DNA of 64,000 nt, taken from Brevibacterium spongiae. Its GTDB lineage: Bacteria > Actinomycetota > Actinomycetes > Actinomycetales > Brevibacteriaceae. The notes below the pieces were generated by a model that was given only the letters and a program-made list of their open reading frames with translations, made no database searches and had not been told where the DNA came from. Position numbers and translations under genes: made by a program. Numbering within the stretch: the stretch's first letter is position 1; every line of letters starts with the position of its first letter. Below, piece after piece: positions 26,327 through 34,938 of this stretch. The stretch covers positions 2,542,001-2,606,000 of the forward strand of contig NZ_CP093443.1 of the NCBI RefSeq assembly GCF_026168515.1, in the 5' to 3' direction.

Positions 26327-27309
26327 GAGTCACTGTAGCTCTCTGGAGCGGGTTCGGCGCCGGTGTTCGGTGTGACTTCGACTGCGCGGAGTGCCTCGAG
26401 GAGGTCGTCGATCTCGGAGGCGGTGGCCAGGCTGTCGGGCATCATCGCGGTGACTCGCCGGGCCCCGGCTTCTTGAAGGGCAATGGGGTCGATGCCGGCC
26501 ACCTTCGAGTAGCGGCGGGCACTGCGAGGCAAGAGTGCGACGCCGAGGCCGTTGGAGACGAGTGATTGGATGGCGCCGGGGTTGTCGGTGATGTGGCGGG
26601 TGCGGGGTTCGAAGCCGGCAGCCCGGCAGAGGCGTTCGGCGGTGGAGCGGCAGCGCACGCAACCCATGATCCAGGGAAGCTCAGCGACGTCGGCGAGGTG
26701 GCGGATCTGCCCGGCGCGGTTCCAGCGTTCGGGGACGAGGAGGTCGAGGTGGTCGGCGCCGAGGTCGACGGTCGTGTGTCCGGGCAGTTCGGGTGGTGTT
26801 TCGTCTTCGTGGTGGAAGAGGAAGGCGATGTCGATGGCCCCGTCGTCGAGCAGACGCAGCGCTTCGGGTGGTTCGGCCTCGGAGACTTCGTAGGAGTGGT
26901 GCAGTGGTGAGTCTGTGCCGGTGCTTGCGTTGGCTTCGAGTCGGCCGAGGGCTGCGGCGAGGGGTCCGATGACGAAGCTGGGGAACCCGGCCAGCCGGAC
27001 GTTGCGTCCGCCGAGGCCGAAAGCCTTCGCGAGGTCGCTGCGCAGTCCCGTCACCGAGGCGGCCAGCTCGTTCGCGCGGATGCGGGCGAGTTGGCCGGCT
27101 GTGGTCAGTCGGATGCCGCGGGGTGTGCGGTCGAAGAGGGTGACGCCGAGGTCTTTTTCGAGGGCAGTCATGTGTTGGGACAGGGCGGGCTGGGACCAGC
27201 CGAGGGCGCGGGCGGCGGCGCCGATGCTGCCGGCTTCGGCGATGGCGCCGAAGATGAGGAGGCGTTTGGGTTCGCCGAGGGTGAGAGCGTGTTCGAACAC
27301 GGAAGACAT
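26323..27309 (-). CDS. LysR-family transcriptional regulator of the TRAP unit
   Basis: 328 aa. Winged helix-turn-helix at about residues 15-75 (FGAIAEAGSIGAAARALGWSQPALSQHMTALEKDLGVTLFDR), then a periplasmic-binding-like effector domain (VRLAGFPSFVIGPLAAAL, LPWIMGCVRCR, LVSNGLGVALLPRSA). It is the first gene of the LysR-dctQ-dctM unit and is divergent from a racemase gene 104 bp away. A 17-bp palindrome covers its start codon, which fits self-repression by LysR proteins. The effector is probably the transported acid. Confidence 0.92.
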   Translation of the reverse strand: MSSVFEHALTLGEPKRLLIFGAIAEAGSIGAAARALGWSQPALSQHMTALEKDLGVTLFDRTPRGIRLTTAGQLARIRANELAASVTGLRSDLAKAFGLGGRNVRLAGFPSFVIGPLAAALGRLEANASTGTDSPLHHSYEVSEAEPPEALRLLDDGAIDIAFLFHHEDETPPELPGHTTVDLGADHLDLLVPERWNRAGQIRHLADVAELPWIMGCVRCRSTAERLCRAAGFEPRTRHITDNPGAIQSLVSNGLGVALLPRSARRYSKVAGIDPIALQEAGARRVTAMMPDSLATASEIDDLLEALRAVEVTPNTGAEPAPESYSDS

Positions 27310-27323
27310 AAGTCCAGCTTATG
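27307..27323. promoter_or_regulatory. Candidate LysR box over the regulator start
   Basis: CATAAG-N5-CTTATG, a perfect 6-bp-arm palindrome containing the T-N11-A core of LysR-type sites. The outer CAT is the complement of the regulator's own ATG, so the site lies across its start codon and in the gap to the divergent racemase gene. Confidence 0.6.
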
Positions 27324-27413
27324 CCAGAGCAGAGAGAACTGGGTCTACCGAGCGTCTTGTGTTCGGGTCAGACTGGATGGTGTAGATGGTTTCGTGATGA
27401 CGAGGAGTGGAAG

Positions 27414-28121
27414 ATGCGCAGGATCGGTCTGCTGGGTGGAATGAGCTGGCACTCGAGCATCGAGTACTACACGAAGATCAATGAGGCGGTGGCGAGCCGG
27501 CTCGGCGGTCATCATTCTGCCCGGATCCTCCTCGATTCGACGGACTTCGCTGATATCCGGGAGATGCAGATCGCCGAGGATTGGGCGGGCACTGACGCGT
27601 CGCTCGTCGCGACGGCGCAGCGCCTGGTCGATGGTGGCGCTGAGGCGGTCGCGATCGCGACGAACCTCATGCATAAGTGCGCTCCGGCCATTGAGTCTGC
27701 TGTCGACGTACCCCTTATCCATATCGTTGATTCAATTGCGACGGTGGCGAAGCGTCAGGGATATTCGACGCTGGCGGTCCTGGGCACGAAATGGACGATG
27801 CTCGATGACTTCTACACCGGTCGCCTCGAGGAGCAGGGCATCCGGACGCTCGTGCCGGATGAGGATACGTGCCTCGAGATCGATCAGATCATCTTCGACG
27901 AACTCACGCAGGGCACGTTCACGGATGCCTCTCGTGCCCGGTACGTCGAGATCATGAACGACCTCAAGGCCCGCGGTGCTGACGCAGTGGCACTGTCATG
28001 CACGGAGATTGGCCTGCTGGTCCCACCGCAGACCGCTCCCCTGCCGGCCATCGACTCGGTTGACGCTCATGTGGCAGCGATCGTGGAGTGGATGATGGGA
28101 GGAGGCCGCGCTCGCTCATGA
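27414..28121 (+). CDS. Aspartate/glutamate racemase, YgeA (L-Asp/Glu-specific) type
   Basis: 235 aa from ATG at 27414, which follows GAGGAGTGG; upstream in-frame codons to 27321 lack support. The sequence follows E. coli YgeA closely: IGLLGGMSWHSS at the start, ATNLMHK with Thr83, GTKWTMLDDFYTGRLEEQG, IIFDEL and SCTEIGLLVP with Cys196. In the YgeA subgroup the first catalytic Cys is replaced by Thr83 while the second Cys remains; that pattern is kept here. Predicted PLP-independent racemase, in the cytosol. Divergent from the LysR-TRAP unit, suggesting that the transported solute is an acidic amino acid or that both serve D-amino acid use. Confidence 0.88.
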   Translation: MRRIGLLGGMSWHSSIEYYTKINEAVASRLGGHHSARILLDSTDFADIREMQIAEDWAGTDASLVATAQRLVDGGAEAVAIATNLMHKCAPAIESAVDVPLIHIVDSIATVAKRQGYSTLAVLGTKWTMLDDFYTGRLEEQGIRTLVPDEDTCLEIDQIIFDELTQGTFTDASRARYVEIMNDLKARGADAVALSCTEIGLLVPPQTAPLPAIDSVDAHVAAIVEWMMGGGRARS

Positions 28122-29306
28122 CCTAGACCTACTACCTCTTTGGAGCCGTTGGACAACGCTTTTAAAGGTCTCCTATACCGGCTCTTCGTAATTGAGGGTG
28201 TACACCGGTGATTTCAGGACACGGCGTGGCGTAGCCCGGATAGACATCGAGGTCTTCCGATGATGGAAGTTCTCACACAGTCCATCCGAAAGACCTCGAC
28301 GTGGCCAAGCCTACTTTCTCGACCCCTGACCTCACGACATTCTGCCGACTCGACTCCCTCGACCTGACCTGTATCGGCCAACACATCACCAGGCACAAAA
28401 CCATCCTGGAATGTCAGCCCAACACTGCCGATGACTGGTGCCGTCGGTGTGGTGGCCACGGGTTCGTTCGCGATACCGTCGTCCGCCGTCTGGCACACGA
28501 ACCCTTCGGCCACCGACCGACCACGCTTCATATTCGCCTCCGCCGGTACAAATGCGTCGAGTGCGGCCACGTATGGCGTCAAGACACCACTGCTGCGGCA
28601 CCACCACGAGCGAAGGTCTCGCGAACCGGCCTTGACTGGGCGCTGCGTGCCCTCGTCATCGACCACGACACCGTGTCCGTGATCGCTGCGAAACTCGCCG
28701 TGTCCTGGCATACCGCGAACTCTGCAATCCTCTCTGAAGGCCACAGGCTGTTGATCAACGACCCGAACCGTTTCGACGGGGTCAGCGTCATCGGTGTCGA
28801 CGAGCATGTATGGCGGCACACGCGTCGTGGTGACAAGTACGTCACCGTCATCATCGACCTCACCCCCATCAGTGCAGGAACGGGACCGGCACGCCTGCTC
28901 GATATGGTGCCCGGCCGGTCGAAGCAGGTGTTCAAGGAGTGGTTGAAAGCCCGACCCAAGGTTTGGCGTGATGGCATCGACGTCGTCGCGATGGACGGGT
29001 TCTCCGGCTTCAAAACAGCCTCGGTCGAGGAACTGCCAGAAGCCATCGAAGTCATGGACCCCTTCCACGTCGTCAAGCTCGCCGGTGATGCACTCGACGA
29101 GGTACGCCGCCGTGTTCAACAGGAGACAACTGGCCACCGTGGCCGAGCGAAAGACCCCTTGTATCGGGCGAGGAGGACTCTTGAGTGTGACAGTCTGAAA
29201 TGGCCCCACTTGGAGCAAAAATGATCCTCTGATTTGGCCCCACCCCCGACCTACCAGCCGTACCGTTCGTGATGTCGACCAAGACGTTCACGAAGAGGTG
29301 GGGCAT

Positions 29307-30854
29307 ATGAAGGAGATGTCGAGAGTGGAGCAATTCGAGAATATCCGACGAGACCACAGAGACCATGAGATGTCGATTCGACAGTTAGCCCAAAAGTACA
29401 AGGTCCACCGCAGGACGGTACGTCAGGCGTTGGCGGATGCGGTACCACCGCGGCGGAAGACTCCGGAGAGGGTAGCACCAGTCCTCGGTGAGCACGTTGC
29501 CACCGTCCGGGCTTGGTTAGTTGCTGACAAAGAGGTCCCTCGGAAGCAGCGTCATACCGCCCGGCGGGTCTGGCAGCGCCTCGTCGAGGAGGAAGGAGTC
29601 GAGGTTGCGGAGTCGAGTGTGCGAACCCTGGTCGCGAAGCTGCGCCGGGACATTTTCGATCAGTCGTTGGAGGTCAAGGTTCCTCAAACCCATGCCCCGG
29701 CGGCTGAAGCCGAGGTCGACTTCGGGGAGTTCTACGCCCTCATCGGTGGGGTGTGGTTGAAGCTGTGGATGTTCATTCTGCGCCTATCGCATTCGGGTAA
29801 AGCCGTGCACATTGCTTACGCCAACCAGGCTCAGGAGTCGTTTCTCGACGGTCATGTGAAGGCCTTCGACCGGCTCGGTGGAGTCCCGACGGGCATGATC
29901 CGGTATGACAACCTGACTCCGGCGGTGGTGCGGGTGCTGCTGGGTCGGGAACGGGAGGAGAATCCCCGGTTTGTCGCCCTGAGGTCGCATTACGGGTTCG
30001 ATAGCTTCTTCTGCCAGCCCGGGATCAAGGGTGCTCATGAGAAGGGTGGCGTCGAGGGGGAGGTCGGTCGGTTCCGGCGCCGTCATCTGGTGCCGGTGCC
30101 CGAGTTCGCCTCCTTAGCCGAGCTCAACGCTTTCATGGTCGCTGCCGATGCTGGTGATGACGACCGAAAGATCACCGGCCGGGTCGAGACGGTCGGGGCC
30201 GCGGCGGCCCGGGAGCTGCCTGGCCTGCGGGGTTTGCCCGATGAGGTCTTCGATGCCGCGCAGACCCTGTCGTGTCGGGTCGATGCGAGAGCCAGAGTGT
30301 GCGTACGTCAGTCCTATTACTCGGTGCCGGCCCGGTTGGCTGGCAGACGCCTCCAGGTGCGTTTGGGGGCCACGACGGTGACCGTGATCGCTGAGTCGGG
30401 GGTGGTCGCTGTCCATACCCGGTCGCTGCATAAGTACACCGAAGATTTGGTCCTCGATCACTACCTGGAAGTCCTCATACGCAAGCCCGGAGCATTCGCC
30501 GGGGCCACCGCGCTGGCGGCTGCCCGGAAGTCCGGGATGTTCACGAACGCTCATCAACGGTTCTGGGATGCTGCGCGTGGGCAACTCGGCGACACGGCCG
30601 GGACCCGGGCGCTCATCGGTGTGCTGCTACTGCACCGCAGCCTGCCCAACGGTGACATTGTCACCGCATTGACAACCGCGACCGGGTTGGGATGCTTCGA
30701 TGCTGATGTGGTCGCGGTCGAGGCCCGCCGGGCCGGTCAGGCGATGACTGCGCCACCGGCGGTGGTCGTCCCGGCCCACGTCGGACCAGTCGGGGAGAGG
30801 CCGGTGCCGGGCCTGGGCGCCTATGACGAACTGGTCTCGGTGGTGGGAGCATGA
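29307..30854 (+). CDS. istA: IS21-family transposase IstA (copy A)
   Basis: 515 aa from ATG at 29307, with GAAGAGG 8 nt upstream; a GTG at 29298 is directly next to that site and less likely. N-terminal helix-turn-helix (MSIRQLAQKYKVHRRTVRQAL), then the DDE core: VDFGEFYA, MIRYDNLTPAVV and KGGVEGEVGRFRR. The C-terminal beta-barrel region (YYSVPARLAGRRLQVRL) is as in IstA. It cuts and joins DNA together with IstB. Confidence 0.95.
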   Translation: MKEMSRVEQFENIRRDHRDHEMSIRQLAQKYKVHRRTVRQALADAVPPRRKTPERVAPVLGEHVATVRAWLVADKEVPRKQRHTARRVWQRLVEEEGVEVAESSVRTLVAKLRRDIFDQSLEVKVPQTHAPAAEAEVDFGEFYALIGGVWLKLWMFILRLSHSGKAVHIAYANQAQESFLDGHVKAFDRLGGVPTGMIRYDNLTPAVVRVLLGREREENPRFVALRSHYGFDSFFCQPGIKGAHEKGGVEGEVGRFRRRHLVPVPEFASLAELNAFMVAADAGDDDRKITGRVETVGAAAARELPGLRGLPDEVFDAAQTLSCRVDARARVCVRQSYYSVPARLAGRRLQVRLGATTVTVIAESGVVAVHTRSLHKYTEDLVLDHYLEVLIRKPGAFAGATALAAARKSGMFTNAHQRFWDAARGQLGDTAGTRALIGVLLLHRSLPNGDIVTALTTATGLGCFDADVVAVEARRAGQAMTAPPAVVVPAHVGPVGERPVPGLGAYDELVSVVGA

Positions 30855-31681
30855 ACGCGAAAACCATCCCGGCATCGACGCCGGCAGTGACTGCTCTGGG
30901 TGATCAGGCGGCTGAGGCCGCGATCGCCACGGCTTGTCGGACCCTGTTCATGCCCACGATCCGTGACCAGGCCTCACCGATGGCCGAGGCAGCAGCCCGA
31001 GAACGGCTCTCGCACAAGGCCTACCTGGCTGAGGTGTTGGCCGCGGAGTGTGATGATCGTGATGCCCGCCGTCGGATCCGGCGGATCAAGGAAGCGAAGT
31101 TTCCTCGCACCAAGCACCTGTCCGACTTCGATACCGCCGCCATCGAGGATTTGCCGCCGGCCCGGTTGGCGACTCTGGCCACCGGAGCGTGGATCGATGC
31201 CGGTGAGCCGTTGGTGCTACTCGGTGATTCCGGGACAGGGAAGACGCATCTGCTGATCGGTCTGGGGACCGCCGCGGCCGAGCAGGGCCGCAGAGTCCGC
31301 TACGTCACGACGGCGGCCCTGGTCAACGAGCTCACCGAGGCCGCCGATGCCAAGCAGCTCTCCCGGGTAGTGGGCCGCTATGCTCGCCTGGACCTGCTGT
31401 GCCTGGATGAGTTGGGGTATGTCAGCCTCGATTCTCGTGGAGCTGAGTTACTCTTCCAGATCATCACCGAACGTGAGGAACGAGCCTCGATTGCGACAGC
31501 CTCGAACGCCTCGTTCAGCGAGTGGGGGCAGACATTCACCGACCCGCGGCTGGCCGCGGCCGTTGTCGATCGGTTGACGTTTAACGCCCACATCATCAAC
31601 ACCGGCACCAGCTCTTACCGGCTGCGCACCACCCGGGCCAGGAGCGAAGAGGCCACTTTGCAGGAAGGAGATCAACCATGA
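30851..31681 (+). CDS. istB: IS21-family helper ATPase IstB (copy A)
   Basis: 276 aa, starting in the 4-bp overlap ATGA with istA. AAA+ ATPase features: Walker A LLGDSGTGKTHL, Walker B LLCLDELGYV, and the sensor region ATASNASFSEW. Family knowledge: IstB forms an ATP-dependent oligomer that loads IstA on target DNA. Slightly longer N-terminus than average. Confidence 0.95.
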   Translation: MNAKTIPASTPAVTALGDQAAEAAIATACRTLFMPTIRDQASPMAEAAARERLSHKAYLAEVLAAECDDRDARRRIRRIKEAKFPRTKHLSDFDTAAIEDLPPARLATLATGAWIDAGEPLVLLGDSGTGKTHLLIGLGTAAAEQGRRVRYVTTAALVNELTEAADAKQLSRVVGRYARLDLLCLDELGYVSLDSRGAELLFQIITEREERASIATASNASFSEWGQTFTDPRLAAAVVDRLTFNAHIINTGTSSYRLRTTRARSEEATLQEGDQP

Positions 31682-31938
31682 TCACCACCGAGGATCAGGA
31701 ACCAGCCAGCGGAAATGCCATCGATGCCACCGAGGACTGGGTCGCCTACATCAGCCAACGCCTCAATGACGCCCAGGATCTCCTGGACGGGATCAGTGTC
31801 ACCATCGAGTCTGTTCAGCCCAGTGGCCGCGAGCATGCCGCCGATCTGATCGATTCGGCTATTGAGGACCTTCAGCGACTGCGTCGCCGATTCGGACCAA
31901 CCGAACCCGACTACGGCCCTGGCGATCCGCCGTTCTGA
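31678..31938 (+). CDS. Small third ORF of the IS21-family element (copy A)
   Basis: 86 aa, acidic, no recognised domain. Its ATG overlaps the istB stop (ATGA) and follows AAGGAG, so translation is expected. It contains YISQRLNDAQDLLDGISV and AIEDLQRLRRRFG, likely two helices. Its position inside the IS, upstream of the right end, and its presence unchanged in copy B show it belongs to the element. IS21 elements normally carry only istA and istB. Role unknown; a target-choice or regulatory helper is possible. Confidence 0.7.
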   Translation: MITTEDQEPASGNAIDATEDWVAYISQRLNDAQDLLDGISVTIESVQPSGREHAADLIDSAIEDLQRLRRRFGPTEPDYGPGDPPF

Positions 31939-32555
31939 CCACACTGGAACCTGAGAGGCCCGGCCACTCCTGTGGCCGGAGAAAGGCTCGCAACACAACA
32001 CCGCCCGACCCCGCTGGGCCGCGACTGTTACCAACGCGCGGCGAGCACGACCACACATGCTGGGGTGGGGCCAAATCAAAGCATCACAGTGGGGCCAAAT
32101 GGGGTTGACACACTCAGACTCTGCACACCGGGGCTGATCTGCTCACGACCAAGCAGCAGGAGAGGATCGTGGGCCTCTTCGCTGACCCGAACTTCACCGC
32201 GGTTGAAGTGACCTGGGCCGTCTACCAAGACATTGTGACCGCCTACCGAACCGCCGACGGCAACGAGGGTAAGAAACTCTTGCAGAGGGTCATCGATGCC
32301 CTGACAACGAACCTGCCTTCTGAGCTAATTGAACTCAAACGGTTGGGACGGACTCTGAAGCGTCGCGCTGATGATGTGCTGGCGTTCTTCACTCGACCGG
32401 GAACGTCGAACGGGCCGACGGAAGCGATCAACGGCAGGCTCGAGCATCTGCGGGGGTCTGCTCTGGGGTTCCGAAACCTCACCCACTACATCGCCAGGTG
32501 TCTGCTCGAGTCCGGTGGCTTCAGACCGGTTCTACACTCTCAATTACGATGAGCC

Positions 32556-32560
32556 CCTAT
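32556..32560. other. 5-bp spacer (CCTAT) joining two tandem ISL3 copies
   Basis: Only CCTAT separates the right end of copy 2 from the left end of copy 3. It equals the first five bases of the 8-bp left flank of copy 2 (CCTATACC). Abutted ends with a few bases between them are what circular or dimer intermediates of ISL3 elements look like. Confidence 0.8.
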
Positions 32561-33995
32561 GGCTCTTCGTAATTGAGGGTGTACACCGGTGATTTCAGGA
32601 CACGGCGTGGCGTAGCCCGGATAGACATCGAGGTCTTCCGATGATGGAAGTTCTCACACAGTCCATCCGAAAGACCTCGACGTGGCCAAGCCTACTTTCT
32701 CGACCCCTGACCTCACGACATTCTGCCGACTCGACTCCCTCGACCTGACCTGTATCGGCCAACACATCACCAGGCACAAAACCATCCTGGAATGTCAGCC
32801 CAACACTGCCGATGACTGGTGCCGTCGGTGTGGTGGCCACGGGTTCGTTCGCGATACCGTCGTCCGCCGTCTGGCACACGAACCCTTCGGCCACCGACCG
32901 ACCACGCTTCATATTCGCCTCCGCCGGTACAAATGCGTCGAGTGCGGCCACGTATGGCGTCAAGACACCACTGCTGCGGCACCACCACGAGCGAAGGTCT
33001 CGCGAACCGGCCTTGACTGGGCGCTGCGTGCCCTCGTCATCGACCACGACACCGTGTCCGTGATCGCTGCGAAACTCGCCGTGTCCTGGCATACCGCGAA
33101 CTCTGCAATCCTCTCTGAAGGCCACAGGCTGTTGATCAACGACCCGAACCGTTTCGACGGGGTCAGCGTCATCGGTGTCGACGAGCATGTATGGCGGCAC
33201 ACGCGTCGTGGTGACAAGTACGTCACCGTCATCATCGACCTCACCCCCATCAGTGCAGGAACGGGACCGGCACGCCTGCTCGATATGGTGCCCGGCCGGT
33301 CGAAGCAGGTGTTCAAGGAGTGGTTGAAAGCCCGACCCAAGGTTTGGCGTGATGGCATCGACGTCGTCGCGATGGACGGGTTCTCCGGCTTCAAAACAGC
33401 CTCGGTCGAGGAACTGCCAGAAGCCATCGAAGTCATGGACCCCTTCCACGTCGTCAAGCTCGCCGGTGATGCACTCGACGAGGTACGCCGCCGTGTTCAA
33501 CAGGAGACAACTGGCCACCGTGGCCGAGCGAAAGACCCCTTGTATCGGGCGAGGAGGACTCTGCACACCGGGGCTGATCTGCTCACGACCAAGCAGCAGG
33601 AGAGGATCGTGGGCCTCTTCGCTGACCCGAACTTCACCGCGGTTGAAGTGACCTGGGCCGTCTACCAAGACATTGTGACCGCCTACCGAACCGCCGACGG
33701 CAACGAGGGTAAGAAACTCTTGCAGAGGGTCATCGATGCCCTGACAACGAACCTGCCTTCTGAGCTAATTGAACTCAAACGGTTGGGACGGACTCTGAAG
33801 CGTCGCGCTGATGATGTGCTGGCGTTCTTCACTCGACCGGGAACGTCGAACGGGCCGACGGAAGCGATCAACGGCAGGCTCGAGCATCTGCGGGGGTCTG
33901 CTCTGGGGTTCCGAAACCTCACCCACTACATCGCCAGGTGTCTGCTCGAGTCCGGTGGCTTCAGACCGGTTCTACACTCTCAATTACGATGAGCC
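32561..33995 (+). mobile_element. ISL3-family insertion sequence, copy 3, intact
   Basis: 1435 bp with the same terminal repeats as copies 1 and 2. It begins 5 bp after copy 2 in the same orientation. The right flank (AGGTAACT) does not match its left flank or that of copy 2, so no target duplication survives; DNA next to the right end was probably deleted or rearranged. Confidence 0.95.
32682..33992 (+). CDS. ISL3-family transposase (copy 3)
   Basis: 436 aa, intact, GTG start, same domains as copy 1. It differs from copy 1 at a few residues (for example Thr for Ala near residue 33 and Val for Ala near 309) and shares those variants with the broken copy 2. This is probably the active transposase source for the tandem pair. 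Confidence 0.95.
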   Translation: MAKPTFSTPDLTTFCRLDSLDLTCIGQHITRHKTILECQPNTADDWCRRCGGHGFVRDTVVRRLAHEPFGHRPTTLHIRLRRYKCVECGHVWRQDTTAAAPPRAKVSRTGLDWALRALVIDHDTVSVIAAKLAVSWHTANSAILSEGHRLLINDPNRFDGVSVIGVDEHVWRHTRRGDKYVTVIIDLTPISAGTGPARLLDMVPGRSKQVFKEWLKARPKVWRDGIDVVAMDGFSGFKTASVEELPEAIEVMDPFHVVKLAGDALDEVRRRVQQETTGHRGRAKDPLYRARRTLHTGADLLTTKQQERIVGLFADPNFTAVEVTWAVYQDIVTAYRTADGNEGKKLLQRVIDALTTNLPSELIELKRLGRTLKRRADDVLAFFTRPGTSNGPTEAINGRLEHLRGSALGFRNLTHYIARCLLESGGFRPVLHSQLR

Positions 33996-34263
33996 AGGTA
34001 ACTGAGCAGGTCCACTACTTCACCGGTGCTCGTTGGTCCGTTGATAACCCCGGTCATTCCGCCATTGGATAAGCGTGCACGGCCTTCGACTGGCCCCACT
34101 CTGGACTGTTGCAGGAAGTGGCTAGCCAATTGAGTAGCGGACACGCTCCGAAGCTCGATAGTCGTCGAGTTAAACACTGGCCCTGCGCCAATACACCAGC
34201 AGCTCCTCCGGTGGCCCAGAGGACATCACCAACCGATTCCTTTAACGCGAATGAAACCTCCAT
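33996..34263 (-). pseudogene. Decayed fragment, possibly a hotdog-fold thioesterase, cut by ISL3 copy 3
   Basis: On the minus strand from ATG at 34263 the frame reads MEVSFALKESVGDVLWATGG then AAGVLAQG; after a one-base shift it continues PVFNSTTIELRSV and RVGPVEGRARLSNGGMTGVI up to the IS edge. The pattern of a small-residue helix, a strand with TIELR, then GPVxxRARL resembles PaaI-type acyl-CoA thioesterases, but this is a weak match by eye. The frameshift and the missing C-terminus at the IS boundary mark it as dead. Confidence 0.35.
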
Positions 34264-34938
34264 CGGAGAGCATGTGGGCCAGGGTCCGACCCCATGAGCC
34301 GTCGGCGCGTAGCGACGGTAGAGTTTCCTACTGTTCGCCAGGGTCCGAAATGCTCACGAACTAGGTCACGCCAGACTCTGACAACCAGGTATCGGAAGAC
34401 GATCCCCTCGACGCCTGTTCTCGAGCAGTCGGGGCCTCTTCCGGGTATTTGAGGACAGCGGTTCCATTCGCGTCCATTGGTCTTTGCCGAAGCCTCAGCG
34501 CCGTTGCCGTGTAGTCCCTTATCCAGCGTGTCAGCCCGAAGACCTCGGATAGAGGAGACATACCCTGGCTTCGCGGCTCGACCACTCGCCCGCGGAGTTA
34601 TCTCGTAAGCTTCGATCGAGTGCGCGGAGACTCCGACCTCCTCGTCTCAGAAAGTCGGGGACCACAAATTGTTCGCCGGATAGACATTGACAAGATCCTC
34701 TACCTTGGCTCGGACCTCCTGCCACTCACCCTCCAACAATCATTTCTAAGCGCGGCACCAACGAGAGACCTGGACCGGAAGAGATCCACATTCGAAGGGG
34801 CAAAACTTCCACTTGTGTCTCAAACTGCGACTCCGTTGCTTCAACCTGAGAATCGACTTCCCATCGGTTCAACCACCTTGAACACTGGTTCCAACGACTC
34901 ATTCGAGTCCCTCGGAACAGTCAGATAAGGAGGTCACG
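34264..34938. other. Intergenic stretch without a recognised gene
   Basis: 675 bp with only short open frames that do not resemble proteins I recognise. The phrase CCAGGGTCCGA occurs twice (near 34280 and 34339). The promoter for the downstream catabolic genes must lie here; the last bases hold AGGAGG, the ribosome site of the esterase. Confidence 0.5.

Larger units (their letters stand above)
29182..32116 (+). mobile_element. IS21-family insertion sequence, copy A (three ORFs)
   Basis: 2935 bp. Ends begin TGAGTGTGACAGTCTGAAAT (left) and TGAGTGTGTCAACCCCATTT (right, complemented), and both carry TGGCCCCAC just inside. A perfect 6-bp target duplicate, GACTCT, flanks it (29176-29181, 32117-32122). 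Internal GGCCCCA-type repeats near both ends are typical of multiple transposase sites in IS21 elements. Copy B at 40453-43387 has the same length and ends. Confidence 0.95.
28301..32552 (+). pseudogene. ISL3 transposase gene (copy 2) disrupted by IS21-family insertion
   Basis: The N-terminal 302 or so codons are intact to GACTCT at 29176-29181; the remainder resumes at 32117 with the duplicated GACTCT and runs to the stop at 32552. The rejoined product would be identical in length to copies 1 and 3 (436 aa) and near identical to copy 3. As it stands the frame runs into the IS21 end and stops at 29224, so no active transposase is made from this copy, though copy 3 could mobilise it. Confidence 0.95.
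28180..32555 (+). mobile_element. ISL3-family insertion sequence, copy 2, split by an IS21-family element
   Basis: The left end at 28180 and the right end at 32555 are those of copy 1. Removing the IS21 element and one 6-bp target duplicate leaves exactly 1435 bp, the same as copies 1 and 3. Left flank CCTATACC (28172-28179); right flank only CCTAT (32556-32560) before copy 3 begins, i.e. a truncated 8-bp duplication. Confidence 0.95.
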
